Shown: one piece after another, positions 50,061-58,947 of the stretch
How the letters are laid out: every line of letters starts with the position of its first letter
How positions within the stretch are numbered: the first letter of the stretch is position 1
DNA from: JADLGH01 sp964586675
Lineage (GTDB): Bacteria > Desulfobacterota_D > UBA1144 > Nemesobacterales > UBA2774
Direction: 5' to 3'
Assembly (NCBI GenBank): GCA_964586675.1
Contig: CAZPHQ010000015.1
Location: 3,898 to 67,897, forward strand
DNA length: 64,000 nucleotides
Made by a program: the position numbers and the translations under genes
The notes under the pieces: model-generated
Seen by the model: the letters and a program-made list of their open reading frames with translations, nothing else
Databases searched by the model: none
What the model was told of the DNA's origin: nothing

Positions 50061-52763
50061 TTAAGACTTCATCATCTGCCTTAAAACCGTCTGCAGTATC
50101 CCGCCGTTCTTGTAATACTCGACTTCGATAGGGCTGTCGAGACGGCAGGTTACGTGAAGATCGAAGCTGCCGCCGTCGGGCTTCGTAACCTTGACGGTTA
50201 TGTCCTTGCCCGGGGTAAGCCCCTCGGATATGCTGCCCACATCGTAGCGCTCATACCCTGTAAGCCCGTAGGTGTCCTTACTCTCCCCTTCCCTGAACTG
50301 GAGGGGGAGGACGCCCATGCCTACGAGATTGCTCCTGTGGATCCTCTCGTAGCTCTCGGCTATGACAGCCTTCACCCCGAGGAGGACAGTACCCTTCGCC
50401 GCCCAGTCGCGGGAGCTTCCCGTGCCGTATTCCTTCCCCCCGATAACTATAAGCGGAAGCCCGGCCTCCTGGTACTTCGTCGAAGCGTCGAAGATCGTCA
50501 TCTGCTCTCCGGAGGGCACGTACTTCGTAAGCCCGCCCTCGACGCCGTCGAGCATCTGGTTTCTTATCCTGATGTTGGCGAAGGTGCCGCGTATCATGAC
50601 TTCGTGGTTTCCGCGGCGGGAGCCGTAGCTGTTAAAGTCCCTCGGCTCGACATCGTGCCCTATCAGATATTTCCCTGCCGGGCTGTCCTTCGGTATGGAG
50701 CCCGCCGGGGAGATGTGGTCCGTCGTTATGGAATCGCCGAGGAGCGCGAGAACGTAAGCGCCTTTGATATCGCCCGTCTTCGGAAGATCGAGCGAGAACG
50801 TTTCGAAGAACGTCGGGTTCTGTATGTATGTCGAAGACTTGTCCCACTTGTAGAGATTGCCCTCGGGGACGTCGAGGCCCTTCCATGTGTCGTCGCCGTC
50901 GAAAACGGATTTATACTGCGCCCTGAATATCTCCGGGTTGAGCACGCTGTTGACGGTATCCCTGATCTCCTTCTGCGAAGGCCATATGTCTTTCAGATAA
51001 ACCGGCTCGCCGTTCTTGCCAGTTCCTATGGGCTGGTTGTAGACGTCTATATCCACCGTGCCCGCGAGCGCGAACGCCACGACGAGCGGCGGGGATGCGA
51101 GGTATGCGAACTTCACGAACGGGTGCACCCTGCCCTCGAAGTTCCTGTTCCCGCTGAGTACGGCGGCGGTGGTGAGGTCGTTAGCCTTTATGCCCTCTTC
51201 TATTGGCGCGGGCAGCGGACCGCTGTTGCCGATGCAGGTAGTGCAGCCGTAGCCGACGAGGTCGAATCCGAGCTCGTCGAGGTATGGGGTGAGGCCGGCT
51301 GCGTCGAGGTAGTCGGTCACGACCCTCGATCCCGGCGCGAGGCTTGTCTTAACAGTCGGCTTAACTGTGAGCCCCTTTTCGACAGCCTTTTTCGCCACGA
51401 GCCCCGAGCCCACCATAACGGAAGGGTTCGAGGTGTTCGTGCAGCTCGTAATGGCCGCGATGACGACCGAGCCGTTTCCGAGCTCGGCGTCCGTGCCGTC
51501 TTCGAGCTTTACAATAACTTTCTTCCCGAGGTTCTTGCCTTCGGGGTCCTTGGTTTTCGTTTTGAGGACGTTTTCGTAAGATTTCCTGAGGTCTTTAAGG
51601 GCGACCCTGTCCTGCGGGCGGCTCGGCCCGGCCATGGAAGGCTCGACGGTCGAAATATCGAGCTCGAGCGTCTCGGTGTATACCGGGTCGGGCGTGTCGT
51701 CCGTCCTGAAGAGGCCCTGCTCTTTGGTATATGCCTCTACGAGCTCGACGAGCTTTCTGTCCCTGCCCGTTATCTTGAGGTAGGTAAGCGTCTCTTCGTC
51801 CACGGGGAAGAATCCCATCGTCGCGCCGTACTCGGGAGCCATGTTAGCTATAGTCGCCTTGTCCGAGAGCGCGAGCTGCGAGAGCCCGGGGCCGTAGAAC
51901 TCGACGAACTTCCCGACGACGCCCTTCTTTCTAAGCATCTCGGTAACCGTGAGAACGAGGTCTGTCGCCGTAACTCCCTCGGCGAGCTGGCCGTGGAGCT
52001 TGAACCCGACGACTTCGGGCACGAGCATGTAGAGCGGCTGGCCGAGCATGCATGCCTCGGCTTCGATACCGCCGACGCCCCATCCGAGAACGCTGAGTCC
52101 GTTAATCATTGTAGTGTGAGAGTCCGTTCCGACGAGCGTGTCCGGGTAAGCAAGCGTCTCGCCGTTTACTTCCTTCGACGCGACGACGCTCGCCAGACAT
52201 TCGAGATTGACCTGATGCACTATGCCCGTGCCGGGAGGGACGACCCTGAAATTGTCGAACGCCTTCTGCGCCCACCTTAAAAACGCGTATCTCTCGCCGT
52301 TACGCTCGTACTCGCGCTCGACGTTGAGCGTGAAAGCCTTGTCGCTCGCGAAGTAGTCGACCTGCACGGAATGGTCGATGACGAGGTCCACCGGAACAAT
52401 CGGGTTTATCTTCGCCGGGTCGCCCTTCAGCCTGTTTACTACGGTCCTCATCGCAGCGAGGTCCACTACGCAGGGCACTCCCGTAAAGTCCTGCAGAATG
52501 ACTCGCGCGGGGCAGTAGGGAATTTCCTCGGCGACTTCGCTCCCGGGGCTCCACGTCGCGAGCGCTTTTAAGTGCCCATCGTGGATTATGTCGCCATCGT
52601 AGTTCCTGGCCACGTTTTCGAGCAGTATCTTGATAGATACGGGAAGGCGAGATATATCCACTCCCAGGCGGGCCTCTATGGCCTTTAAGGAATAGTATTT
52701 TACGTCGCCCGAGCTCGTTTTTAGCGTAGCAATCGCTTTCAGGTCATCTTTTATTCCACTCAT
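50061..52763 (-). CDS. acnA: Aconitate hydratase
   Basis: 900 residues. The [4Fe-4S] cysteines are in AAITSCTNTSNPSV and YGCTTCIGNSGPLP. DSHTTMINGLSVLGWGVGGIEAEA, GRDWAAKGT and QFREGESKDTYGLTG confirm the AcnA/IRP class. Interconverts citrate and isocitrate. Adjacent to icd on the same strand. Confidence 0.96.
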   Translation of the reverse strand: MSGIKDDLKAIATLKTSSGDVKYYSLKAIEARLGVDISRLPVSIKILLENVARNYDGDIIHDGHLKALATWSPGSEVAEEIPYCPARVILQDFTGVPCVVDLAAMRTVVNRLKGDPAKINPIVPVDLVIDHSVQVDYFASDKAFTLNVEREYERNGERYAFLRWAQKAFDNFRVVPPGTGIVHQVNLECLASVVASKEVNGETLAYPDTLVGTDSHTTMINGLSVLGWGVGGIEAEACMLGQPLYMLVPEVVGFKLHGQLAEGVTATDLVLTVTEMLRKKGVVGKFVEFYGPGLSQLALSDKATIANMAPEYGATMGFFPVDEETLTYLKITGRDRKLVELVEAYTKEQGLFRTDDTPDPVYTETLELDISTVEPSMAGPSRPQDRVALKDLRKSYENVLKTKTKDPEGKNLGKKVIVKLEDGTDAELGNGSVVIAAITSCTNTSNPSVMVGSGLVAKKAVEKGLTVKPTVKTSLAPGSRVVTDYLDAAGLTPYLDELGFDLVGYGCTTCIGNSGPLPAPIEEGIKANDLTTAAVLSGNRNFEGRVHPFVKFAYLASPPLVVAFALAGTVDIDVYNQPIGTGKNGEPVYLKDIWPSQKEIRDTVNSVLNPEIFRAQYKSVFDGDDTWKGLDVPEGNLYKWDKSSTYIQNPTFFETFSLDLPKTGDIKGAYVLALLGDSITTDHISPAGSIPKDSPAGKYLIGHDVEPRDFNSYGSRRGNHEVMIRGTFANIRIRNQMLDGVEGGLTKYVPSGEQMTIFDASTKYQEAGLPLIVIGGKEYGTGSSRDWAAKGTVLLGVKAVIAESYERIHRSNLVGMGVLPLQFREGESKDTYGLTGYERYDVGSISEGLTPGKDITVKVTKPDGGSFDLHVTCRLDSPIEVEYYKNGGILQTVLRQMMKS

Positions 52764-52812
52764 ACAAATTCTCCTTAGCTATAGATGGTTAAAAGGAAGG
52801 TACTCCCCAATC

Positions 52813-52840
52813 ATTGTACAGTTGAATGGGGACAAATCAA
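52813..52840 (-). promoter_or_regulatory. Possible promoter upstream of acnA
   Basis: Minus strand: TTGATT (52840..52835), 16 bp, TACAAT (52818..52813), leader about 45 nt with AAGGAG before the ATG. Confidence 0.45.
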
Positions 52841-52892
52841 GCGTATGGGCCGCATTCATGAGCCCGCCGGGGGGCGGTAGCGGCCCGTGATT

Positions 52893-54125
52893 TCAGTCTA
52901 TTTTCCTGAAGATTAACGAGGCGTTGGTTCCGCCGAATCCGAAGGAGTTGCTTAAAGCGGTCTTTATCTTCGTCTCGCGCGCCTGGTTGGGAACATAATC
53001 GAGGTCGCACTCCGGATCAGGCACTTCCTGGTTTATCGTGGGGGGAAGTATCCCGTGCTCGAGGGCGAGCACGCTGAACGCCGCTTCGACAGCCCCGGCC
53101 GCGCCGAGAAGATGCCCTGTCATCGACTTCGTCGAGCTCACGGGTATCTTGTACGCCCTTTCGCCGAATACCACCTTTATAGCGTTCGTCTCGTTTGAGT
53201 CGTTAAGGGGCGTCGACGTGCCGTGAGCGTTAATATAATCGATCTCGTCCGGGTTCACTCCGCCGTCTGAAAGGGCGGCCTTCATGCACCTCTCCGGCCC
53301 GTCGAGAGAGGGCGCCGTTATGTGGCTCGCGTCGCTGCTCATGCCGTAGCCGACTATCTCGGCGTATATGTGCGCTCCCCTCTTCTTCGCGGATTCGAGC
53401 TCTTCCAAGATAAGCATCCCGGCCCCCTCGCCTATTATGAAACCGTCGCGCTCCCTGTCGAACGGGCGCGAAGCCTTCGAGGGCTCGTCGTTACGCGTCG
53501 AGAGCGCCCTCATGGCGTTAAACCCGGCGAAGGTGAGCGGTATTATCGGCGCTTCGGTTCCGCCCGCGAACATGGCGTCGGCCTCGCCGTTACGTATCGC
53601 CTGGGCCGCGTAGCCGATGGCGTGCGCGCTGGCGGCGCAGGCCGTCGTCGTGCAGCAGTTAGGGCCCTTGGCGTTAAAGAATATCGATACGTAGCCCGCG
53701 GCCATGTTATTGATAATGTTGGTTATAAAAAAGGGCGAAAGGCGTCCCGGCCCCTTTTCATTCATCGTGAGGACGGTGTTGACGTAGGTCTCCATCCCTC
53801 CGATGCCGGAGCCGATTATCGTGCCCACCCTGGGCGAGAGCTCTTCCGTTATCTCGAGGCCCGAGTCCTCCAGCGCGAACTTCGCCGCCGTGACGGCGTA
53901 CTGGATGAAGGTGTCGGTCTTCCTCGCTTCCTTGGCGTTCATGTAGAGCTCGGGGTCGAAGCCGTTTATCTCGGCGGCGATCTGTGTTTTGTGCTCGGTC
54001 GGGTCGAACTTCGTAACCCTTATAACACCCGAGCGCCCGTTGCACACGGCCTCCCACGTCGCTTCGTTCCCAATGCCCACGGGGGTCACGAGGCCTATGC
54101 CCGTAACCGCTACCCTTCTTTTCAT
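52893..54125 (-). CDS. fabF: 3-oxoacyl-[ACP] synthase II
   Basis: 410 residues. MKRRVAVTGIGLVTPVG, active-site Cys in CCTTTACAASAHAIG, and the two catalytic His in NAHGTSTPLNDSNE and KSMTGHLLGAAGAVE. Elongates acyl-ACP. Start codon overlaps the acpP stop by one base. Confidence 0.95.
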   Translation of the reverse strand: MKRRVAVTGIGLVTPVGIGNEATWEAVCNGRSGVIRVTKFDPTEHKTQIAAEINGFDPELYMNAKEARKTDTFIQYAVTAAKFALEDSGLEITEELSPRVGTIIGSGIGGMETYVNTVLTMNEKGPGRLSPFFITNIINNMAAGYVSIFFNAKGPNCCTTTACAASAHAIGYAAQAIRNGEADAMFAGGTEAPIIPLTFAGFNAMRALSTRNDEPSKASRPFDRERDGFIIGEGAGMLILEELESAKKRGAHIYAEIVGYGMSSDASHITAPSLDGPERCMKAALSDGGVNPDEIDYINAHGTSTPLNDSNETNAIKVVFGERAYKIPVSSTKSMTGHLLGAAGAVEAAFSVLALEHGILPPTINQEVPDPECDLDYVPNQARETKIKTALSNSFGFGGTNASLIFRKID

Positions 54126-54370
54126 TACTTTTTGCGCTCCAGTATAAAGTTTACCGCATCCTGAACCGTTATTATGGATTCCGCGTCCTCGTCGGATATT
54201 TCGAGGCCGAACTCGTCCTCCATAGACATGATAAGCTCGACGAGGTCGAGCGAGTCAGCGCCGAGGTCTTCTATAAAAGAAGATTCCGGGGCGATTTCGT
54301 CTTCGGTCTTTCCGAGCTGGCTTGCGACCATCTCCTTGACCTTGGCAAGAATTTCCTGTTCCTGAGCCAT
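54125..54370 (-). CDS. acpP: Acyl carrier protein
   Basis: 81 residues, acidic. The phosphopantetheine serine is in LGADSLDLVELIMSMED. Followed directly by fabF with overlapping stop and start. AGGAGG before ATG. Confidence 0.96.
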   Translation of the reverse strand: MAQEQEILAKVKEMVASQLGKTEDEIAPESSFIEDLGADSLDLVELIMSMEDEFGLEISDEDAESIITVQDAVNFILERKK

Positions 54371-54392
54371 TTCAAATACCTCCTTTCTGTTT

Positions 54393-55139
54393 TTAAGTGT
54401 AGATCCCGCCGTTTACCCTTAACACTTCCCCCGTGATGTACGACGCCTCGTCGGACGCGAGAAACGCGACGACGCCCGCGACGTCCTCAGGTGAGCCGAA
54501 CCGGAGAAGGGGAATTCTTTCTATATACTGCTTTCTCAAGTCATCTGTAAGATTCTGCGTGATGTCCGTCTCGATAAAGCCCGGGCTGACGGCGTTCACG
54601 GTTATCGCCCTCGATGCAAGCTCCCTCGCAGCCGCCTTGGTGAATCCTATTATACCGGCCTTCGAGGCGGCATAGTTCGTCTGCCCGGAATTCCCCATTT
54701 CGCCTACGACCGAAGTGAGGTTGATTATCCTCCCCTGCCTCTGCTTTATCATTATCCTCGCCACCGCCTTCGTGCAGTTAAATACGCCGTTCAGGTTGGT
54801 GGTGATGACATTATCCCAGTCGTCCTTCTTCATGCGGACTATGAGCGTATCCTGCGTTATGCCGGCGTTGTTGACGAGCACCTGTATACCACCGAACTCG
54901 GTTACGATGTTCTCGATTTCCTCCTGGACCTTGTCGAAATCGGAAACGTCGAAACCGATCGCCCTGGCGCGCCCGCCGGCCTTTTCGATGGCCGATACGA
55001 CCTCGTACGCAGCCGCCCGGTTCTTCGCATAGTTGACCACCACATAAGCCCCGTCCGCCGCAAGCCGGAGCGCTATGGCCTTGCCTATGCCCCTCGAGCC
55101 CCCTGTCACGAGCGCTACCTTTTGCTCATTTTCTCCCAT
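54393..55139 (-). CDS. fabG: 3-oxoacyl-[ACP] reductase
   Basis: 248 residues, short-chain dehydrogenase. VTGGSRGIGKAIALRLA binds NADPH; catalytic Ser-Tyr-Lys in NLTSVVGEMGN and YAASKAGIIGFTKAAA. Reduces the keto group in each elongation cycle. Overlaps fabD by 14 bp. Confidence 0.95.
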   Translation of the reverse strand: MGENEQKVALVTGGSRGIGKAIALRLAADGAYVVVNYAKNRAAAYEVVSAIEKAGGRARAIGFDVSDFDKVQEEIENIVTEFGGIQVLVNNAGITQDTLIVRMKKDDWDNVITTNLNGVFNCTKAVARIMIKQRQGRIINLTSVVGEMGNSGQTNYAASKAGIIGFTKAAARELASRAITVNAVSPGFIETDITQNLTDDLRKQYIERIPLLRFGSPEDVAGVVAFLASDEASYITGEVLRVNGGIYT

Positions 55140-56058
55140 TTCTGAGTGACTCCAGTTGTGCTGTATTTTCGAAGTTGCTGATTTCCGCGTTCGCGAGCGT
55201 TCTTTTTATGAGCCCCGAAAGGACGTTCCCCGGGCCGATCTCTAAGAACCTCGTAACCCCTTCCCTGCCGAGTGTCTCTACGGACTCGTACCATCTTACC
55301 GGGCTCGTCACCTGCCGGACGAGTATCTCCATCGTCTTCCCCGAGTCGCCGTTTACGGCTGCGTCGCAGTTGACGACTATAGGCGCCGACATCGGGGAGA
55401 ATCTTATCTCCGAAAGCGTCTCCGCGAGCTTCTCGGCCGCAGGCTTCATGAGCGAGCAGTGAAACGGAGCGCTCACGTCGAGCGGCACGACCCTTCTCGC
55501 CCCCTTCGACTTCGCAGCGTCCGCGGCTACATCGACGGCTTCCTTGTTGCCCGATATCACGATCTGCCCCGGGGCGTTCATGTTGGCCGGGCTTACCACA
55601 TATTTATCGCCGGACGCCTGCCTGCATATCTCTTCGACGTCCTTTATCGAGAGGCCGAGAACCGCCGACATAGCGCCGACCCCTACGGGCACGGCTTCCT
55701 GCATGTACTCGCCCCTTTTTCTAACGACCCTGACCGCGTCGGCGAAATCCATCGAGCCGTTGGCCACGAGGGCCGAATATTCCCCGAGGCTGTGGCCGGC
55801 GACAAAATCAGGCGAAAGGCCGGTCTCGTCCCCGAGCACCCTCAGGCAAGCGACGCTGGCCGTCAGTATAGCCGGCTGGGCGTTCGCCGTGAGCGAGAGC
55901 TCTTCCTGCGGGGATTCGAAGCAGAGCTTCGCCATGTCGACGCCGAGGGCCTCGCCGGCTTCCTCGAACGCCCGCCTTGCGGCTCCGAAGCCTTCGTAAA
56001 GCTCCTTGCACATCCCCACGTACTGGGAGCCCTGTCCGGGGAACACGAATGCAATCAT
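55126..56058 (-). CDS. fabD: Malonyl-CoA:ACP transacylase
   Basis: 310 residues. VFPGQGSQYVGM at the start and nucleophile GHSLGEYSAL; catalytic His in SAPFHCSLMKPA. Loads malonyl groups on ACP. It follows rpmF directly, so the usual plsX and fabH are missing from this position. Confidence 0.95.
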   Translation of the reverse strand: MIAFVFPGQGSQYVGMCKELYEGFGAARRAFEEAGEALGVDMAKLCFESPQEELSLTANAQPAILTASVACLRVLGDETGLSPDFVAGHSLGEYSALVANGSMDFADAVRVVRKRGEYMQEAVPVGVGAMSAVLGLSIKDVEEICRQASGDKYVVSPANMNAPGQIVISGNKEAVDVAADAAKSKGARRVVPLDVSAPFHCSLMKPAAEKLAETLSEIRFSPMSAPIVVNCDAAVNGDSGKTMEILVRQVTSPVRWYESVETLGREGVTRFLEIGPGNVLSGLIKRTLANAEISNFENTAQLESLRNGRK

Positions 56059-56089
56059 GCAGACCTTATTCCTTTACGGCCTGGGCCGC

Positions 56090-56284
56090 TCAGGACTGAA
56101 TCTCTTCCTGCTTTTCTTTTATGAACGTCCTGCCCTTGTAGAAGCCGCAGCTCGGACACGCCCTGTGAGGGGGCTTGTGCTCGCCGCAGTTCCGGCATAC
56201 GGACAGGCCGGGGGCCGCTATCTTGTAGTGGGTTCTGTTCTTTCTGGACCTGGACTTGGAGTGTTTTCTTTTAGGCAGTCCCAT
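56090..56284 (-). CDS. rpmF: Ribosomal protein bL32
   Basis: 64 residues. MGLPKRKHSKSRSRKNRTHYK basic N-terminus and zinc ligands in CRNCGEHKPPHRACPSC. Immediately downstream of the DUF177 gene, the standard arrangement. Confidence 0.95.
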   Translation of the reverse strand: MGLPKRKHSKSRSRKNRTHYKIAAPGLSVCRNCGEHKPPHRACPSCGFYKGRTFIKEKQEEIQS

Positions 56285-56320
56285 GTTCTATATCTCCCTT
56301 ACCTTATCATAGTTTAAATA

Positions 56321-56833
56321 TCATAGTTTAAATTTTTCAAGCCCGGCGAATCTCGGGTCTTTCCATTTTTTTCCGCACTCGCATGTTTCGCGGTTGAGGT
56401 TCTTGCCGCATTCGGGGCAAAGCCCCTTGCAGTCTTCCCGGCAGAGCACCTTGACCGGGAGCGATACGGCTATAAGCTCCCGGAGATAATCCCCGAGGTC
56501 GACGTCCTCTCCCTTGTATGTTTCGTGGTCGAGGTCCTCGTCGTCCTCTATCTTATCCGACGGCGAAAGTATTAGCCTAATGTCCGGGCTGATGTCAAGT
56601 CTTACGGGCTCGAGGCAAAGCGCGCACGGGGCCTCTATAGTAAAGGAGAGGTTACCCAGAACGGACACTTCCCTCAGCACCTTCGTCAGCTCGATATCGA
56701 CATCTATATCGGAGACGAGCTTCATTTCCTGGCTGCCCGACCAGAGCTCAGGGATGTTATCGAGCCACCGGGGGTCCCTCCGCGTCTCTATATGAAGACC
56801 GTCGCCCCCTATATCCGATACCCTGATTTTCAT
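56321..56833 (-). CDS. DUF177 (YceD-like) protein
   Basis: 170 residues. FTIEAPCALCLEPVRLDI and the C-terminal CREDCKGLCPECGKNLNRETCECG cysteine cluster are typical of the YceD/DUF177 family. It is nearly always coupled to rpmF and is implicated in 23S rRNA accumulation. First gene of the fatty-acid operon. Confidence 0.88.
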   Translation of the reverse strand: MKIRVSDIGGDGLHIETRRDPRWLDNIPELWSGSQEMKLVSDIDVDIELTKVLREVSVLGNLSFTIEAPCALCLEPVRLDISPDIRLILSPSDKIEDDEDLDHETYKGEDVDLGDYLRELIAVSLPVKVLCREDCKGLCPECGKNLNRETCECGKKWKDPRFAGLEKFKL

Positions 56834-56879
56834 TGCCCGGACTCGCCGAAGAAAACTACCTCGAATTTAACGGAACTAA

Positions 56880-56907
56880 ATAATAATACAAGATAATCCA
56901 TTTGCAA
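56880..56907 (-). promoter_or_regulatory. Possible promoter of the DUF177-rpmF-fab operon
   Basis: Minus strand: TTGCAA (56907..56902), 16 bp, TATTAT (56885..56880); leader about 40 nt. Confidence 0.4.
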
Positions 56908-56925
56908 GTTAAGGATGACCGCCGG

Positions 56926-57888
56926 TCAGACGAGGTGGCAGGCGACCATATGCCCGCCGCCCGCGTCGCGAAGCTCGGGCTCTTCCCGGCTGCACCGGGC
57001 GACGGCTATCGGGCAGCGCGGATGAAAGGCGCAGCCCTCGGGCGGATTAATCGGGCTCGGCACGTCGCCCTTGAGTATGGCCGTCTCCCTTTTCCGCCGG
57101 GGGTCGGCCACGGGAACTGAAGATATGAGCACTTTAGTGTATGGATGGAGGGGGTTTTCGTATAGCTCTTTACTCGCCGCGAGCTCGATTATCTTCCCGA
57201 GATACATCACGGCCACCCTGTCGCTTATGTGCTTTACGACACGGAGGTCGTGGGATATGAATAGATAGGTGAGCCCGAGCTTTTCCTGGAGCTCTATGAA
57301 GAGGTTTATTATCTGCGCCTGCACTGAAACGTCGAGCGCGGAGATCGGCTCGTCGCAAACGATGAAATCGGGCCTGAGCGCAATGGCCCGGGCTATGGCA
57401 ATCCTCTGCCTCTGCCCGCCTGAGAACTCGTGCGGATAGCGGGAAAGCGCGTCTTCCCGGAGGCCGACTGTCCGGAGCGTCTCCCTGACTGCCGCCTTTC
57501 TCTCGGCCCCCGAAGAGTGGCCGTGTATGACGAGTCCTTCCGCCACTATGTCCTCTACCTTCATCCTGGGATTGAGAGAGCCGTAGGGGTCCTGGAATAC
57601 TATCTGCATGCGTTTCCTTACGGGGCGCATGCGCGAGGTCGAAAGGTTCGTGATGTCATTGTCCTCGAAAATTATCTCGCCCTCTGTCGGCTCGTGGAGC
57701 TTTATGATGGTTTTGCCGAGCGTGGTTTTCCCGCACCCGCTCTCGCCGACGAGGCCGAGCGTCTCGCCCCGGCCGACTGCGAGATCCACCCCGTCCACCG
57801 CCTTCACGTAGTTGGACACCCTCGAAAGTATCCCAGAGGTTATGGGGAAGTATTTTTTAAGACCGCTTACCTTGAGCAGCTCTTTCAT
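56926..57888 (-). CDS. oppF: Oligopeptide ABC transporter ATP-binding protein OppF
   Basis: About 320 residues from ATG 57888 (MKELLKVSGLKKYFPIT); the frame is open for another 94 codons upstream, opposite oppD, and that part is not protein. Walker A GESGCGKTT, signature FSGGQRQRIAIARA, Walker B FIVCDEPISALDVS, and the C-terminal cysteine motif CAFHPRCPIAVARC. Last gene of the transporter. Confidence 0.9.
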   Translation of the reverse strand: MKELLKVSGLKKYFPITSGILSRVSNYVKAVDGVDLAVGRGETLGLVGESGCGKTTLGKTIIKLHEPTEGEIIFEDNDITNLSTSRMRPVRKRMQIVFQDPYGSLNPRMKVEDIVAEGLVIHGHSSGAERKAAVRETLRTVGLREDALSRYPHEFSGGQRQRIAIARAIALRPDFIVCDEPISALDVSVQAQIINLFIELQEKLGLTYLFISHDLRVVKHISDRVAVMYLGKIIELAASKELYENPLHPYTKVLISSVPVADPRRKRETAILKGDVPSPINPPEGCAFHPRCPIAVARCSREEPELRDAGGGHMVACHLV

Positions 57889-57895
57889 ATATTCA

Positions 57896-58879
57896 TCACA
57901 CCTTGAGCTCGACGTCGTCCGCCCTCCAGCACGCCGAGAGATGCCCGGGGGCATGCTCCGCGAGAGGGGGCTCCTCCGCCCTGCATTTGTCCACGACGAG
58001 GGGGCAGCGCTCCTGGAACCTGCATCCCTTCGGGAAATCGCCCGGGCTCGGAACCACTCCCGGGATAGCGTCGAGCTTTTCCTTACTGTCCCGGAGGTCC
58101 GGTATCGAGTGCAGAAGACCGACGGTATAGGGATGCTTCGGGTCGGCGAAGAGGTCCGCCGTCGCCGCATCCTCTACAACCTTCCCCGCGTACATGACGT
58201 ATACCTTGTCGGCCACTTCCGCCACAATGCCCAGGTCGTGGGTTATGAGAAGAACGGCCATACCCATCTTCACCCTGAGGTCGTCGATGAGCTTGAGTAT
58301 CCCCGCCTGTATCGTGACGTCGAGGGCGGTCGTCGGCTCGTCCGCTATGAGTACCTCGGGGCTGCACGCGAGAGCCATCGCTATCATAACCCTCTGCGAC
58401 ATCCCGCCGCTCATCTCGTGGGGGTAGTTCTTCATACGCCGCTCGGGTGAGGGGATACCGACGAGCTTTAAAAGCTCGATGACCTTGTCCCTTTCCTCGC
58501 GCTTTGTAATTTTAAGATGCGTCCGGAGCGCCTCGCCTATCTGGTCGCCGACTGTGAACACGGGATTCAGCGAGCTTATCGGCTCCTGGAATATCATCGA
58601 TATCCTGTTGCCGCGGACAGAGCGCATGTCCCTCTCGCTATATTCGAGAATATTTGCGTCGTCGAATATTATACGCCCGGCGTCGATGCTGCCCGGGGGC
58701 TCCGGTATGAGCCTCATAATGGAAAGCGCAGTCACGGTTTTCCCGCAGCCGCTCTCGCCGACGACGCCCACTATTTTCCCCTGGGGGACTGTGAGCGAAA
58801 CGCCGCTTACGACCTCGAGCTTTTTACCCCTCGACGAGAACGAAACCCGGAGATCCTTTATTTCGAGCGCGCTGTTCAT
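57896..58879 (-). CDS. oppD: Oligopeptide ABC transporter ATP-binding protein OppD
   Basis: 327 residues. Walker A GESGCGKTV, signature MSGGMSQRVMIAMA, Walker B VLIADEPTTALDVT, and C-terminal CRFQERCPLVVDKC [4Fe-4S]-like cysteine motif of this subfamily. Pairs with OppF. Upstream oppC is 68 bp away. Confidence 0.9.
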   Translation of the reverse strand: MNSALEIKDLRVSFSSRGKKLEVVSGVSLTVPQGKIVGVVGESGCGKTVTALSIMRLIPEPPGSIDAGRIIFDDANILEYSERDMRSVRGNRISMIFQEPISSLNPVFTVGDQIGEALRTHLKITKREERDKVIELLKLVGIPSPERRMKNYPHEMSGGMSQRVMIAMALACSPEVLIADEPTTALDVTIQAGILKLIDDLRVKMGMAVLLITHDLGIVAEVADKVYVMYAGKVVEDAATADLFADPKHPYTVGLLHSIPDLRDSKEKLDAIPGVVPSPGDFPKGCRFQERCPLVVDKCRAEEPPLAEHAPGHLSACWRADDVELKV

Positions 58880-58947
58880 TTATTTCTCTTCAATTCGTTT
58901 GCGTCTTCCTTCCGCTCTCCGGCGGAGTCTCGCCCTGATTGTGCAGC

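Noticed and set aside
50154..52280. Very long plus-strand open frame opposite acnA, and similar frames opposite metH, sdhA and oppA
   Set aside because: All mirror strongly coding minus-strand genes, with biased composition and no motifs.
57889..58170. N-terminal extension of oppF
   Set aside because: Opposes no motif and overlaps oppD by 275 bp; the conserved protein starts at MKELLKVSGLKKYFP (57888).
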